In this document: positions 20,802-32,985 of the stretch, piece after piece
Numbering within the stretch: the first letter of the stretch is position 1
Layout: each line of letters starts with the position of its first letter
DNA from: Calvatia gigantea
Taxonomy: Eukaryota; Basidiomycota; Agaricomycetes; Agaricales; Lycoperdaceae
Direction: 5' to 3'
Assembly: GCA_025093985.1 (NCBI GenBank)
Contig: JACAAK010000003.1
Location: forward strand, 2,232,001 to 2,296,000
Length of the DNA stretch: 64,000 nt
Notes under the pieces: generated by a model
Database searches by the model: none
What the model was told of the DNA's origin: nothing
The model's input: the letters and a program-made list of their open reading frames with translations, nothing else
Program-made: the position numbers and the translations under genes

Positions 20802-23800
20802 ATGCGCCGTAAGTTCGGCCAACCTACTTTTCCCAACATATACTTCAAGGATGGTGTTCTGTCCATCCCTGGTTACACTTTCGAGAAGGTTCGTTTGACC
20901 GCATTGCGTATGTTTCTCACCATTTAATCTTCACTGACGGTCTAGGCTGCTCCATGGCATGACACTGGTGGCATGACAATTCTTGCGGAGGGAAATAGCC
21001 TGAAAGATGGTTCAAATGTCATTGCCAAGATCGCACCTGCACAATCAAACGCTTCAATGTGTTTGGAGAGGGAGGTCCACATGTACGATTATTTCATTTC
21101 GAGAAACAGGTAGAAGTTTATACCAGTAATAGTCTAGGAAAACTTGCTGGTACCCCCGACGGGAACAGTACCTCATCACGAATGCTCGACTACTTGAAGA
21201 TTCCGCCAGAGCATGGAGATTGCGTCGTGCTCGTATTAGTGCACCCAGGGATCAATTTACTTGGGCGATACCTTCCTGCACACAAAGTTAATGATCTATT
21301 ACTCATTGAACCTGTTCGTACCCGGACCCTACCCGGAGGTATTGCAATGAGGGCTAGTGAAGAGGTTATCGAAGTTGAGGAAGGCATCGAAGGATATGAT
21401 ATCATGGACCTTGCTTCTTTCCTGGAGTAAGTAGCTTACTATGTTCTGGCTTCCTGACTGATGGCTCTGAAGATTTGCTATTCAGGCGACGCACTGTCTA
21501 GAAATCTTGCACAGGTAGGTAGTCCCGCGTATTTTCTGTACTGTGCTTGTTTTATCCATGTCCACCAGAGCAGGAATTGTTCACAGGGAAGGTAATTGTG
21601 CATGTCTTAGCCCTAAGGACAACAATGCTCATGATTAAATTGCGCAGTGCGTGGAAATGCATTTCATCTCAATGCCCACTCGGGATCCGTACGCTTTGTT
21701 CACTTCGGTAATCGGGCTATTTCACTGGAGAATTTCGGTTCTCCATCTTCGCTGGTTTTACAAACATACGAAGAAAGTCAGAAGTTGAAGGTCAAAGAAG
21801 CTCTTTGCTACCTCGCACCCGAACAAACAGGGAGCATAGAAACCATGACCCAAGATCACAGGACAGATCTTTATTCGCTTGGAATCCTTTTCTGGACCCT
21901 CCTAGTTGGGCGCGGACAGATGCCTTTTGAAGGGGGTCCGCTTGAGTTACTACACGCTATTGTGCAAAAGCGTCCTATGCCTGTCCATGAGGTCCGACGA
22001 GATACTCCGCAAGTTCTTGCCAACATCGTGGACAAAGTGTGTCTCCTTCTACTCAGTCAAAGACAGCATTCTCATTTTAAACATGAAGTTGTTGGCAAAG
22101 AATCCAGATGCAAGGTATCAGAGTGCACATGGTCTCAAGACTGATCTCTTGGAATGTCAAAGAAGACTGTTGGCGACCATTTTGTCCCCCGGAGAGCAGC
22201 AGCATGAGGTATGAAAGAGGAGAGCCCCCGATTTTGTTTGATCATCCTGCTGACGGTTCTGGTTAGCTCATCCCCCCATTCGACATAGCACTTGAGGATC
22301 GATTTATGGTTCGTGGATCTTAACCGCATGCGTTTGCGAACTTACCATGAATTTCAAGGAGTTTACCATTCCCATTGCTTTGGTCAGTATGTTTACGTCG
22401 GTGGGTAATTGACGTTGACGAGGGATGTTAGTTCGGAAGAGAGAAAGAGCTGGATATTATTCGGAATGTTAGTAAGTACCAAATCCAGTCTCCCTTTTTT
22501 CTAACATAACTTGAACATTTCCAACTAGCACGTCATGCCTCCACAAGTTTCTCACAACACTTCTCAGCTATGAATATGCACGCCCAATCCTCGGGAGGTT
22601 CGCATGACGCCGGGACAAGTACTTACGAGGATAACAGCGATTCCCTATCGTCTCGGAGTGAGTCGGCACATAACGTAACTGTCATCGATGACGCCAGCCC
22701 AAGGATCTCTTCTATGATGTCGAATTCATCAGCACTCGATGGTTCAATGGGCTCCTCGATGGTTTCTTCGGTTTCGTGTGGGAACCTACGTCGGGCTACT
22801 TTGCGGAACCGATCCAGGGTTTCAAAAACGCAAGTAGTGCTGGTGGTTGGTCCTCCAGGGTAAGTTGGGGTGTCTTCGTGTTGGAGAGTCTGACGCCTTG
22901 TTTCCTCCAGAGTTGGGAAAAGTTCCATGATCCTCGCCAATCAAGCAAAATGGCGCTGTACGGCATTTAATCGCCTGGAATCGCAAATTGACTCACTTCC
23001 ATTTAGCCCATGGTTTATGGGGACAGGCTAAATTCCAGAACACGGATTCTGCTCCGTTCGCGCCGCTGGTGAGATAGAATCTTGTGTTGGTATTTTCCGC
23101 CACCTGATTTTCTCTAGCTAAGCTGTTTATCTTCGGTCCTCCGTCAACTGATGGCTTTCCATACGGATTTGCAACGTTTTGTCAACAACCTCAAAGAACG
23201 ACTCGGCCCTCAGATCCATAATGTGCCACTCCTCTACCGAGGAGCTCCCGAACTTCGGGATGTGTTGCTTCATGCCAATATCTCCCTTGAGGCTCCAAAG
23301 GAACACCTCGCAACTCGCGAATTGCGAGCACGGTTCCAATCTCTCGTAGAACATGTTTTCGCCGTGATAGCAGAGACCCGGCTGTTCGCCCTGTTCCTTG
23401 ATGATCTACACGAAGCAGATGAATCGTTCGTACCCTCTTGTTCCGTCGACAAGCATTAACGAGCACTCAGGACTTTGGACCTTGTCTCGACACTTGTTAA
23501 CTCAAGAAGCCGGATGGTACGCTGTTCAATTCTAAGCTTGACCTCATACTCTGATGCATCCGCAGCTAATATTTATCGCCCTTCGATCCGATAAAACGTG
23601 CTGGGTTCCTTGACTTTCCTGAAGTTAATGAATACTTACGTTTACACGCAGTGAGGTCGTTGGACGCGTCCGAAAAATGTTCTCTAGCAAGTCTCGCCCG
23701 ACATGGATTAATGTCGAGCCATTATCATACACAGCAATATCCGCCCTGGTCTCTAGGACACTGCACCGCACAAAGGACGAATGCGCACCTCTCTCAAGTT

Positions 23801-26800
23801 TCATTGCGGCGGCATCTTCAGGAAATGCCTTCTCAGCCAGAAACATTCTCGTGACGCTGCAACGCCAACGCCATGTAAGACAGTTAAGAAGTGCAATCGG
23901 CTCTGGGACTGATTATTTCCCAGATCGTATTCAACTGGGAGCGAAATCACTGGATGTGCGTATGTTTTCCTATCAAACTTACACGATTCTCATCGTACCT
24001 TAAAGTTATGATATGAATTCTATTGGGAAGAGCATGGATAACCAGAAATTTTCCGATCCAACGGACTTGACCTTCCTTCGTCAGCACATGGGAGAACTGC
24101 CCGAAGAAGCGAGGAAATACCTTACTTGGGCGGTGTTTTTTGGCGAAACGTACATGATATTCGCTCCTCAGTCCGTACTCTGTTATTGATGTCACCTTCC
24201 AGGTTCAAAGTCACAGAAGTTGCCTTCTTGATGGATTGGGAAGACCATAGCGGTAGCAGCAGTGAGGATGAGGTAGACCAGAAGTGGAATCTTCACAAGG
24301 CCGTTACCCACCTGAGGGACACGAGCGCAAAGGTTACTCGTAGTTCTATGCGTGGCCTCCAGTTGGCTCTCTCTGAGGGTTGGTTGATCCAGCGAGCACG
24401 AGACATGTGCAGTTTCTCTCATGACCGGTATCGCCAAGCTGTACAGGCTGAAGTTGAAATACTCCCAGATGATACTATTGCCAAGATGTCGTTCCGCGTT
24501 CGTAATTATCAATTCTTGATAACCCTCGATGAGTTGATCCTTTGGTTCATATAGATCATCCTCATGATGTTACATGAAACTCCTATTGATGTCTATCGCA
24601 TTGCTGAGCATGCCAAAAGGTCAGTGACACTGCGCCCAAAGAATCGTGATGTATCTCAAGAAACTCTGTTATAAGGTGTTTACCTCTCTTGCAAGAGCAC
24701 TCCCAAAGAGAGGAACTACAGGATGTTTTGATTGATGCTGGGGAATCTGCTTGGGCGAGGGGTGCACACGAAGTATATCTCTTCCGCTCGATCTATTTTA
24801 CGGGCTTTAACCTGCATTGTAGCTTGCGATTCAATCATTTACCAGCGCACGGACACTTTTCCATCACGACCCTTGGGCCGGAGACCCGCGACGAGCGTTC
24901 AAGGTATTTCACCGTCTTGCGCTGTGCGTCCTTGTGTGCCTATAGTCAGAAAGAGTACTAAGCAGAATATAGGCTGTACCAGTGGAAAGGTCACTACGTC
25001 GGGCTCATTCCATGATTAAAATATCTGAATTTTATGACCAGGCAAATTAGATTCCTCGGATATGATTATCCGTGAATGTTTGGAGTATGCTGACAAGGTA
25101 GAGGATAAATGTGCCATACTCCGGATACGATCCAGGAACCATTGGCTGCGAGGTTGTTTCCATGACGCCTTCAACGACACCCTCCTTGCTCTCAAACTTC
25201 TTGGAGTCGAGCTCAATCCAACTCCGACCCATCGGGAGACAGATACGACGTTTGAGCAAGTCAAGAATGAAATATTATCAATTGGCTTCAAAGAAATACT
25301 TTCCATCCCGCGGTCGGCCGATCCTAAGATTGAACTCGCTGTAGCACTCTTGAATGATGCTGGTAATGCCGTAGCCATCGAACCAGTCGTGCTCAAGTCA
25401 TTTGACACGCTACCTAGGGATCAATGCGTATTGGAGCCCCGTTCCCTTTGCCTTGACTGACATGGTCGGTCTAACGGTGAGGCTCATTCACTTTGTAAAT
25501 TTCCAGAGGCTTTGTTGATCATGATATCAGTGTATTCAACTAGCATTGAGGTGGCGTGTCCAGGGTGTTACTCAAGATCTAGATGTGACTGACAAGAACA
25601 CACTCTGTCCAGGTATGGTATATCAACTGGCACCGCCATTGGATTTTTCTGGGCGCTTCCCGCTGCAGCAGAACGAAGAGGCCTATACCGGTTTGCTGTG
25701 GATCTGGGAAGACTGGCGTTGCAGATAGCAGACAAACACGGAACAATGGCGGAGAAATGGTTTGACATTTTGGCTTAGTTTTAAGTTGTCCTTTTGACAT
25801 CATTCACAGTCGAGCGCAGGTTCTTTTCTGCGCCCTTGTTTCTGGCTATGAACAAACCCATCTGAGGCTAAATATCCCTCGTTTGGAAGAGGCTATTCGA
25901 TACGGTGACACTGCTGGTGATCGGTGGGTCTCTCGGGCCGGAAGGCACAATCGGGGCTGACAATAATGGTAGCCTCTACACGAGTTTTGCTAGCATTCAC
26001 AATGTGTGCATCCGATTATATGTTTGTGAACATCGTACGCCAATGTTTGGACCTCTTATGTCACCTGTGTATCTAATCCAACCCTTGTAGTTTCCGACCT
26101 GATTGTCACTGCGGAGGAGGTAAGAACTCCACAGGGTTTACACGTACTGGCAAATACTCAACCATATAACTCAGGTTGTAAATGACGTGAATCTGTGGCT
26201 ACCACAGGGAGAATCTGGTATTTTGGCTATGGGTTGGTACTCTATTAACTATCTTCAACAATCGCATTGTTGACATAGCCCAGGTGTTCTGAACTGCATC
26301 CGTATCTACGGTGGTTATAATAAGTCCAATGACCCTGCCACACTTTTCGACGTTGATGGATTTGTTGAGAAGAATTTCGTCGATCAAATTCATGAGACCT
26401 CAGGAAATGTAACACTTGCGATGAACTGGTACGGTGATTTGTGACTTATGGTAGTGACGTAACTGAGTTGGGCGTTAGGTACAATTCTTTCAAAGTCAGG
26501 AGTTCTTGCTGTGTTCCCAAGTCATGAACTGACATCAATAAAGATTGCCAGTTCCTTTTGTGTTGGCCACATTGAGGAGGCTGCCGCTCTTGGGTTTACA
26601 ATTTATCAAACACGCAACACTCAGCCAAAGTAGGCCCCATCTATGGTTGTCACGAACCTTCTAACTTCTCCTAGCCATCGACACATCCGTTATGCACTTT
26701 TCTTCCATAGCTTAGCGTTGATCGCGTGTGTCCGTCGAGGGATACCTGCAGAGCAACGGTCCCAATACTTGAAGCAAGTTCAAGCCAATCAAACATATCT

Positions 26801-29800
26801 AAAAAAGTGATGAGAATGCATCCGAGTTGAGTTGACGTCCCTGCTTATCCTTATTTCAGATGGCTCGCCCCAAGCCCAGTCAATGCAAGTGCATGGATTG
26901 CCCTTGTGGTGCGTTAAATTTCTCTCAAAGTAGCCACCAGTTTATTCAGGCCCACAGGATGCGGAGTCATCTTCGTTGTTAGGAAATCCTAACGCATTCC
27001 GATTGTACGACCTTGCAATCAGGTATATTTTCTAAACCGTTATTTGAACTGGTGGTTGATGTTCTCAGACTTGCCATGGAGAATGAATGGCTGTTGGAAG
27101 AAGGCTGGGGTCTTTTTCTGGTATGGAGTATATCGTTAGCCCGCGAAAACCTTGGCCAATAATACTTGATACAGCAAGGGTCCCATTATACTAGATGTGG
27201 CATTGAGGGGCTGGGGCAAGAGTTGCAGCGTCGCGGGATCGCCCGCCAGGCACAATGGGGCGCTCAAGGCATCGTGTGAGTGCGATAGCTTATAGAACGC
27301 AATTCAAGTAATGATAGTCCATAGCAACCATATGACAAACGTTGTTGGAACAAAACCCCAACAATCACTGAAGAAGTCCCTTTTCACGGTCGACGTCGGG
27401 ATACAGACAGAATTACCAACAAGCGGTGTCACTGATTCCGAGCAATGCGAGACGAGCAAAGTCAATCCGCAGGAAGATCAGGAGTCCAGTCTAGGTGCTT
27501 CTGATCTTGCATCTATCTTGAAATGGAGCAAGGATATATCCAGTGATATAAATCTCTCTTCCGGTATGTCTTGATTGAGCTGACACATTCCCAACCTAAT
27601 GCGGGAACCTTAGCCTTACAGAGATTGACGGAGATTGCAACTGGTATTTTTTCTTGTCTGTTCTTTTTGCTGGGTTAATTTGTGACTGTTTCCGCCTTCC
27701 AGAAACCTCAGGATCCCAAAATACATGCGGTGAGCAATTGATGTACACTGTTCCACCCTGCACCAAACCTTGTATTAGTGGTAGTTGCACGGGAAGCCGG
27801 TGATTACACCGTAGCTACAAGTATGAAGCCACCAGATATTTGTCAAGTCCATGAGTGCGTTTTCGCTTTCCCACTGGAACAACGCTTGTTCACTGCGTTC
27901 ACAGACACCCCCGGTCAATACGAACCATCAGCGACCCACTCCAGAAAGCCATTATCCAACATGGTTAGTTGTAATGTGACGCTCTTTCAGGAGTTCGCTG
28001 AACTACTTTTAGCCCTCAATACGAAGGAGAAAATCCATTATGATGATGCATCAAGTGATTCGCGCTTCTCTTCTGAGGCCGGGCAGACAGCATATAAATC
28101 AGTGTTATGTCTTCCCATCTTCAGCAACAGAGGCCAAACATTTGGGGTTGTCTACTTTGCATCGAAGTATCCCTTCACAAAAAACATAGTGACAATCCTC
28201 ACGCTCCTATGCCAACAAGCGAGTATCAGCATTGCGAATGCGCTCCTGTTCAGATCCGTCCAAGCCGGCACACGGGAAAATCTGAAGATGATTGCCGCTC
28301 AACGAGAAGCTTTGGAGGATGCTCGTCGTAGTAGGGAGGACGCTTTAAAGGCTACCAAGGCGCGTGAAGTCACGAAACATCTGATGGGACCACGCTCTTA
28401 CACCCCGCAGATCAAGAGCAATTTCCTGGCTTCCATGAGCCATGAGCTACGAACGCCTTTTAGGTGTGCATCGACCAACATTCTAGGCGTCGCCGCCCTG
28501 ATCCCCCGTACAGTTCGTTCTATGGACTACTCGACCTTTTATCCGGGACAGAGCTTAACACAGGACAGACTGAAATAGTCCAGACAGCCAAGCAGTCTTG
28601 CGAATTGCTTCTCAAGGTATGGCTGGAATGTTGGCTCTATCGACTTATGCTCACAAAAACCAGATAATAGATTCTATTTTGGATTACAGCAAGTTAGAGG
28701 CATCTGGTAATAGTTTGAAGAGTGATTGATTGCACTTTTTCTTACCTGTATGATATAGCGCTGAAACTAGAACCGAGCGGGTTTCTTGTCGAGGTACGCT
28801 GTTATCAATATTGTTGCAGTGCGAGCATCCAAATATTTGTTGACAGAATATCATTGCCGTATGCTCTAATTAGCCGCTGAACCCAGAAGGATGCTGACAA
28901 AATCACAGGATTGTATGGAGTTGCTATTACCAATGGCCGCAAAAAAGCTCGACTTATCTTTTGATATTGACCGCAACGTACCAGAATGTACGTCTAGGGC
29001 CGTCGTGGACGAGAGCGTGCTAATAACTTCTGGGAATAGGGATATATGCTGATTACGCCCGTATCCGTCAAGGTATTGTAATTACCCCTTGCTTTCGCTC
29101 AAAGCTGATGAAGACTTCAGTTTTGATGAACTTGATCGGCAATGCCGTGAAATTCACTGCCAGTGGCTACGTCCGTGTAAATTGTTCCATCGAACAGGTC
29201 CCCGATCCTTCCGAGGACACGGTACTCCTCAAATTCGATATCTAGTCAGTATTGCGACATACATTGTCAATCAATTTGACATAGGCCTATGCACATCTAC
29301 AGTGACACCGGCATCGGATTATCAGCGACAGATGTTGAGTTGCTCTTCGTGCCTTTCCAGCAAGCAGATGTAGGTTCCATGAGAAACTACAGTCCACAGG
29401 TCAATCAATTAAGAACATAATAGAACTCGTCCACCCGTCGATTTGGAGGTACGGGCTTAGGACTTTCAATATCCAGGCAATTAGTCAAGCTTATGGGTGG
29501 CGCAATTGGGGTCTATTCTGAGCTTAATGTTGGGTCTCAATTCTGGTTCAACGTCCCCGTCAAGCTGTATTCTTCGGGAGAAACTGAGAAGGTTTGTGGG
29601 GTCATAATTTCGTGGATTTCGCTCACCTTATACCAATCAGACCACCGCAGAATTGCAACAGCTCAGAATGAACCTTAATTCGGGTGGATTCCTCGAGCTC
29701 TTGATCTATTCACCCTCCGAAACTACGATCAACTTTCTCAACACCGTTCTGGACGGATTTCATGTATTTTCCACAGCCGATGCGAGTGTCATAAACTATC

Positions 29801-30799
29801 AGATACAAGAGCGTGTCGCGACCGGAAAACCTCTGGATTTCATCATCCTCGATGATCAAACAGAGGGGGTTACTGAGCGCCTTCTTCAGGAAATGGAAAA
29901 TGTGGGCGGCGGCTTTTTCAGAGGCACAAAGATCATCCACCTCTACACACCAACTATCAGCCGTACAGGGCAGCCGGTTTTCCCGAAGAGCGAGAATCCT
30001 CGTATCTTCAAGTTGACAAAACCCCCAAGGAAAACACGCCTATTGCAAGTGCTGGCAGAACTGAAGAATCTGCCCAACAAGCTATCTGTGACTCCGGCAC
30101 CAGACCCTTCCAGGGATGTGTCGACAGCACCACGGATGCTTTACGGAAATGTCCTCATCGCAGAAGGTACTTCTTTTATTGATCTATCAACTTTGCCTCC
30201 TCTAACCCAGGCATCAGACAATCCCATTGCCCAGAATCTGTTAATGAAACAACTAGAGAGGTATGATCTCAAAGTGATAGTGACAAACAATGGAGAAGAG
30301 GCAATTGCTGGTATGTCGTTTAACTATTCTGCCATTTTTCACCTGATGCGTGGCTAGAATGGGAAAGTCGTGGACCTGGTTATTTCAGTCTCGCACTATT
30401 CGATCATCGTAAGTTACTACAGTGCACCTCACACACCATGGTTGACTCCCTGCCAAGATATGCCTGTCTGTGATGGCGTTGAGGCCGCCAAGCGCCTGCG
30501 AATGCTCGAGAGCAAACGGAAGGCACCTACGCTTCTACCGAGTAAGTGACGCACCCGAGCGGATACCGAGTTTCTCATCAATACGAATTTGCTATGGATT
30601 TAGTTGTTGCTCTAAGTGCCGACTGTCAGGAAGCTACGAAGCAATTATGCCTGAGCGCCGGGATGAATGGCTTCTTCAGCAAACCCTTGAAAAAAAGTGG
30701 TGCAGTCCAGCGCTCTTTTCTAAACGGTTGCTAACCTACTCAACAGATGATCTCCTCGCCATCCTGGCAACGTTCAATCAGCCCCTAGCGGGCTCGTAG
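20802..30799 (+). CDS. Class X hybrid histidine kinase (kinase-like, AAA, GAF, HisKA, HATPase, receiver)
   Basis: Two-component sensor of the fungal group that includes Candida CHK1 and fission-yeast Mak proteins; these signal stress through a phosphotransfer protein to MAPK pathways. Domains in order: a protein-kinase-like domain (20802-22210; [53 protein letters not shown]); an AAA/NACHT-type ATPase ([13 protein letters not shown], then Walker A GPPGVGKSS at about 22850, [10 protein letters not shown] about 23390); a long helical region; GAF (about 27780-28260); HisKA with phospho-acceptor [14 protein letters not shown] (about 28420); HATPase with NLIGNAVKF and [14 protein letters not shown] (about 29120-29500); one receiver ([15 protein letters not shown], Asp in LALFDHHMPVCDG, Lys in SKPLKKN). 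The kinase-like domain has HRE in place of HRD and HFG in place of DFG, so it is probably not catalytic. Extremely intron-rich; all junctions I checked keep frame. Start ATG 20802 matches the family opening [16 protein letters not shown]. Confidence 0.9.
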
Positions 30800-31177
30800 T
30801 CTCGTCGCAAAATCTCTTCATATCATATCAGCTCTTCTAAGGCCATGCTTTCTGTGCTTTCTGTTATCTCCCATCTTTGGTATACATGTTTTCCGGGTTT
30901 CGAGGTAGAATGGCACAGTTGGACTGTATAATGTCTTACATACACGCTTTCTGTATATTGGATGTCGCTCTTCTGTATCGCAGTATGGGATGATAGAACA
31001 TGATGAACAATCACGTCCTCATATTTTCAGTGAAGAATACAGGAAAATCCCTATTAACTACGAACAACTGTAAGTCCTGAACTTCTGAAACGATCGGCTC
31101 TGTCCCAAACATTGCATTCACAAGGGAAGTACGAACAAACCGATAACATAAAAGGGTGAGACAAGAGGTGAAAATCT
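30800..31177. other. Convergent 3' intergenic region
   Basis: Between the stops of the histidine kinase and PHO85. No gene, RNA or repeat seen; both 3' ends must lie here. Confidence 0.55.
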
Positions 31178-32674
31178 TTAGCGAGAGGCATAGGGTGCAG
31201 GGTATGGTACATTTGTTCCAGGATTGAAGGCCTGGGGATTCATCACCTGTGGATGGACACGGGTAGGTGCGGTTTGCATCTGATGTGGCATGGACACTTG
31301 TTGAGGTACAGGAGGATACACCATAGGCTGGCGTCCATATTGTATCTGTTGCTGCATATGTTGTTGCTGTTGCTGTTGTTGTTGCTGAATGTGTTGCTGA
31401 GCTTGGTGCCCGTGAGGGTGCGGAAAGTTATAGGCAGGCGGGCCCATGGCTCCTGGGGTGGGGTTGTAAGTGGCGGGATTGGCGATACTCGTGAAGTACG
31501 GGTGAAGGAGGGCCTCAGATGCAGATAGACGCTCTGCAGGGTCAAACTTCAACAACTTTTCGAGAAGGTCGATCGCTTTTCTCAACGCGTCAGTATATTT
31601 GCTTTAATAACGAAAGGCCCACTACCAACCCAACGGTTCTGCTCTCGGAAGCAACTGAGCGAGGTTCATTTTCGGATACCTAGGGTACTGTTTTATGGTG
31701 ATTTCGGGCTGTAACACTTTAGTTAAACAAGTGCGATCAGAACGGCTGCGACTCACGGAGTCCTTCAGAATTTTGGCGAATTGCTCATCAGAGGGGGTTC
31801 CGATGATGCGCATGATGTGAAGTAATTGATCTTGGTTGTCCCGGCCACGGAAAAGAGGCACCCCCGATATCATTTCCGCAAAAATACAACCGCAGGACCA
31901 AACGTCAATTGAAGTGCTGTATGTTCGAGAGCCAAGAAGCACATCGGGAGCGCGATACCAGAGTGTCACGACCTGAGGGTATTTAGGCGTAATAATGAGG
32001 CGGAGACAAGCTGTTGAGAGCAGAAAACCTCACTTCGTTCGAAAAAGTGTTGACTGGTACACCAAAAGCTCTTGCAAGACCGAAATCACCAAGCTTGAGT
32101 TCGCCCTTACGGTTGATGAGCAAATTCTGAGGCTTGAGGTCGCGATGAAGGACTTGGTTCTCATGGCAGAATGCGGTGCCCTTCAGGAGCTGATACATAA
32201 AGCTGCGCACAACTTTAGGGTCGAGGGCGCCGCGATCACCGTGCTGGTCCATGTATTTCTTCAAATCTTGTTCGCAGAACTCAAAGATGAGGACAAGTTT
32301 TGTCTCGCTGTGGATAACATCATGGAGACGGACGATGTTGGTGTGTTTGAGCTCCTTCATCAAGGAAATCTCGCGAATGGCGGTGGATGGTGTCCCTTCC
32401 TCGGCATCCAGGTGAATCTCCTTCAATGCTACGATCTCATTTGTTGTGCGCGACCGCCCCTGAAACCTGGTTAGTTGAGGGAGCGTGAACTTGCAATAAA
32501 GGTGACCAAACCTTGAATACATTAGCATAGGTTCCCTCCCCTATGATGTGAATCCGGTGAGCAGGAATCCATTAGGAATGCTGAGCACTAACCTAGCTTT
32601 TCCAACTGAAACCAAAAAAGTGAGGTGAGGGTACATACCAATATCAAGAGGAAGCTTACCTGGATGTAATTCAT
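31178..32674 (-). CDS. PHO85: Cyclin-dependent kinase Pho85
   Basis: CDK5-like kinase acting with Pcl/Pho80-type cyclins in phosphate, glycogen and cell-cycle control. Kinase features: [11 protein letters not shown] glycine loop, VALKEIHLD (catalytic Lys), PSTAIRE cyclin helix, [33 protein letters not shown] and [12 protein letters not shown]. The C-terminal tail past the kinase fold is Gln/Pro-rich with nine consecutive Gln, longer than in yeast Pho85. The N-terminus is built from tiny exons: 32660-32674 (ATG, 15 nt, MNYIQ), 32593-32605 (13 nt, LEKL plus one base) and 32512-32540 (29 nt). All have GT-AG introns and correct phase. ATG 32674 is therefore preferred over longer unspliced readings, which lack the glycine loop. 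Confidence 0.93.
31361..31387 (-). repeat. CAA/CAG triplet repeat coding polyglutamine
   Basis: Nine consecutive Gln codons (CAA and CAG mixed) in the C-terminal tail of PHO85, interrupted by His/Met and followed by more Gln. Length is likely variable between strains; that is inference. Confidence 0.85.
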
Positions 32675-32985
32675 GGCAAGTTCTGTGGTATATGTTGTGG
32701 AGACACACCGAGGGTATCAGATAAATAAGCGGATAAATGGATGTCGTGGAAGACGAAAGGCTGTATGCAACCGTTATGGCCAAACTGCGTTATGAGCACT
32801 CCACTCGGGGCGGTTCACTCGGTCCGTCCAGCCACACCGTAAATCATGTGATCTTTTGTGCGTCAAAAAATTATCTGGCATCAATCCCAATGGTACATCA
32901 CTCAGACATACGGTTCGCAAAGGTGCTTCAGTCATGAAATCCAACGTACACATCATTGACAACGGCTTCAGGCCCTGACAAACAG
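32675..32985. promoter_or_regulatory. Divergent promoter, PHO85 / UTP5
   Basis: About 310 bp between the two ATGs. No open frame of note and no obvious motif; it must hold both promoters. Confidence 0.45.

Noticed and set aside
21105..21175. In-frame stop after ISRN in the kinase-like domain
   Set aside because: A 59-nt GT-AG intron ending GGGAACAG joins to [16 protein letters not shown] in correct phase.
24920..25035. Apparent frame break in the histidine kinase, where LCAYSQKEY appears in another frame
   Set aside because: A canonical 49-nt intron (donor GTGCGT, branch-like TACTAAG, acceptor ATATAG) followed by a short exon (LYQWK) restores the frame fully, so no indel is needed.
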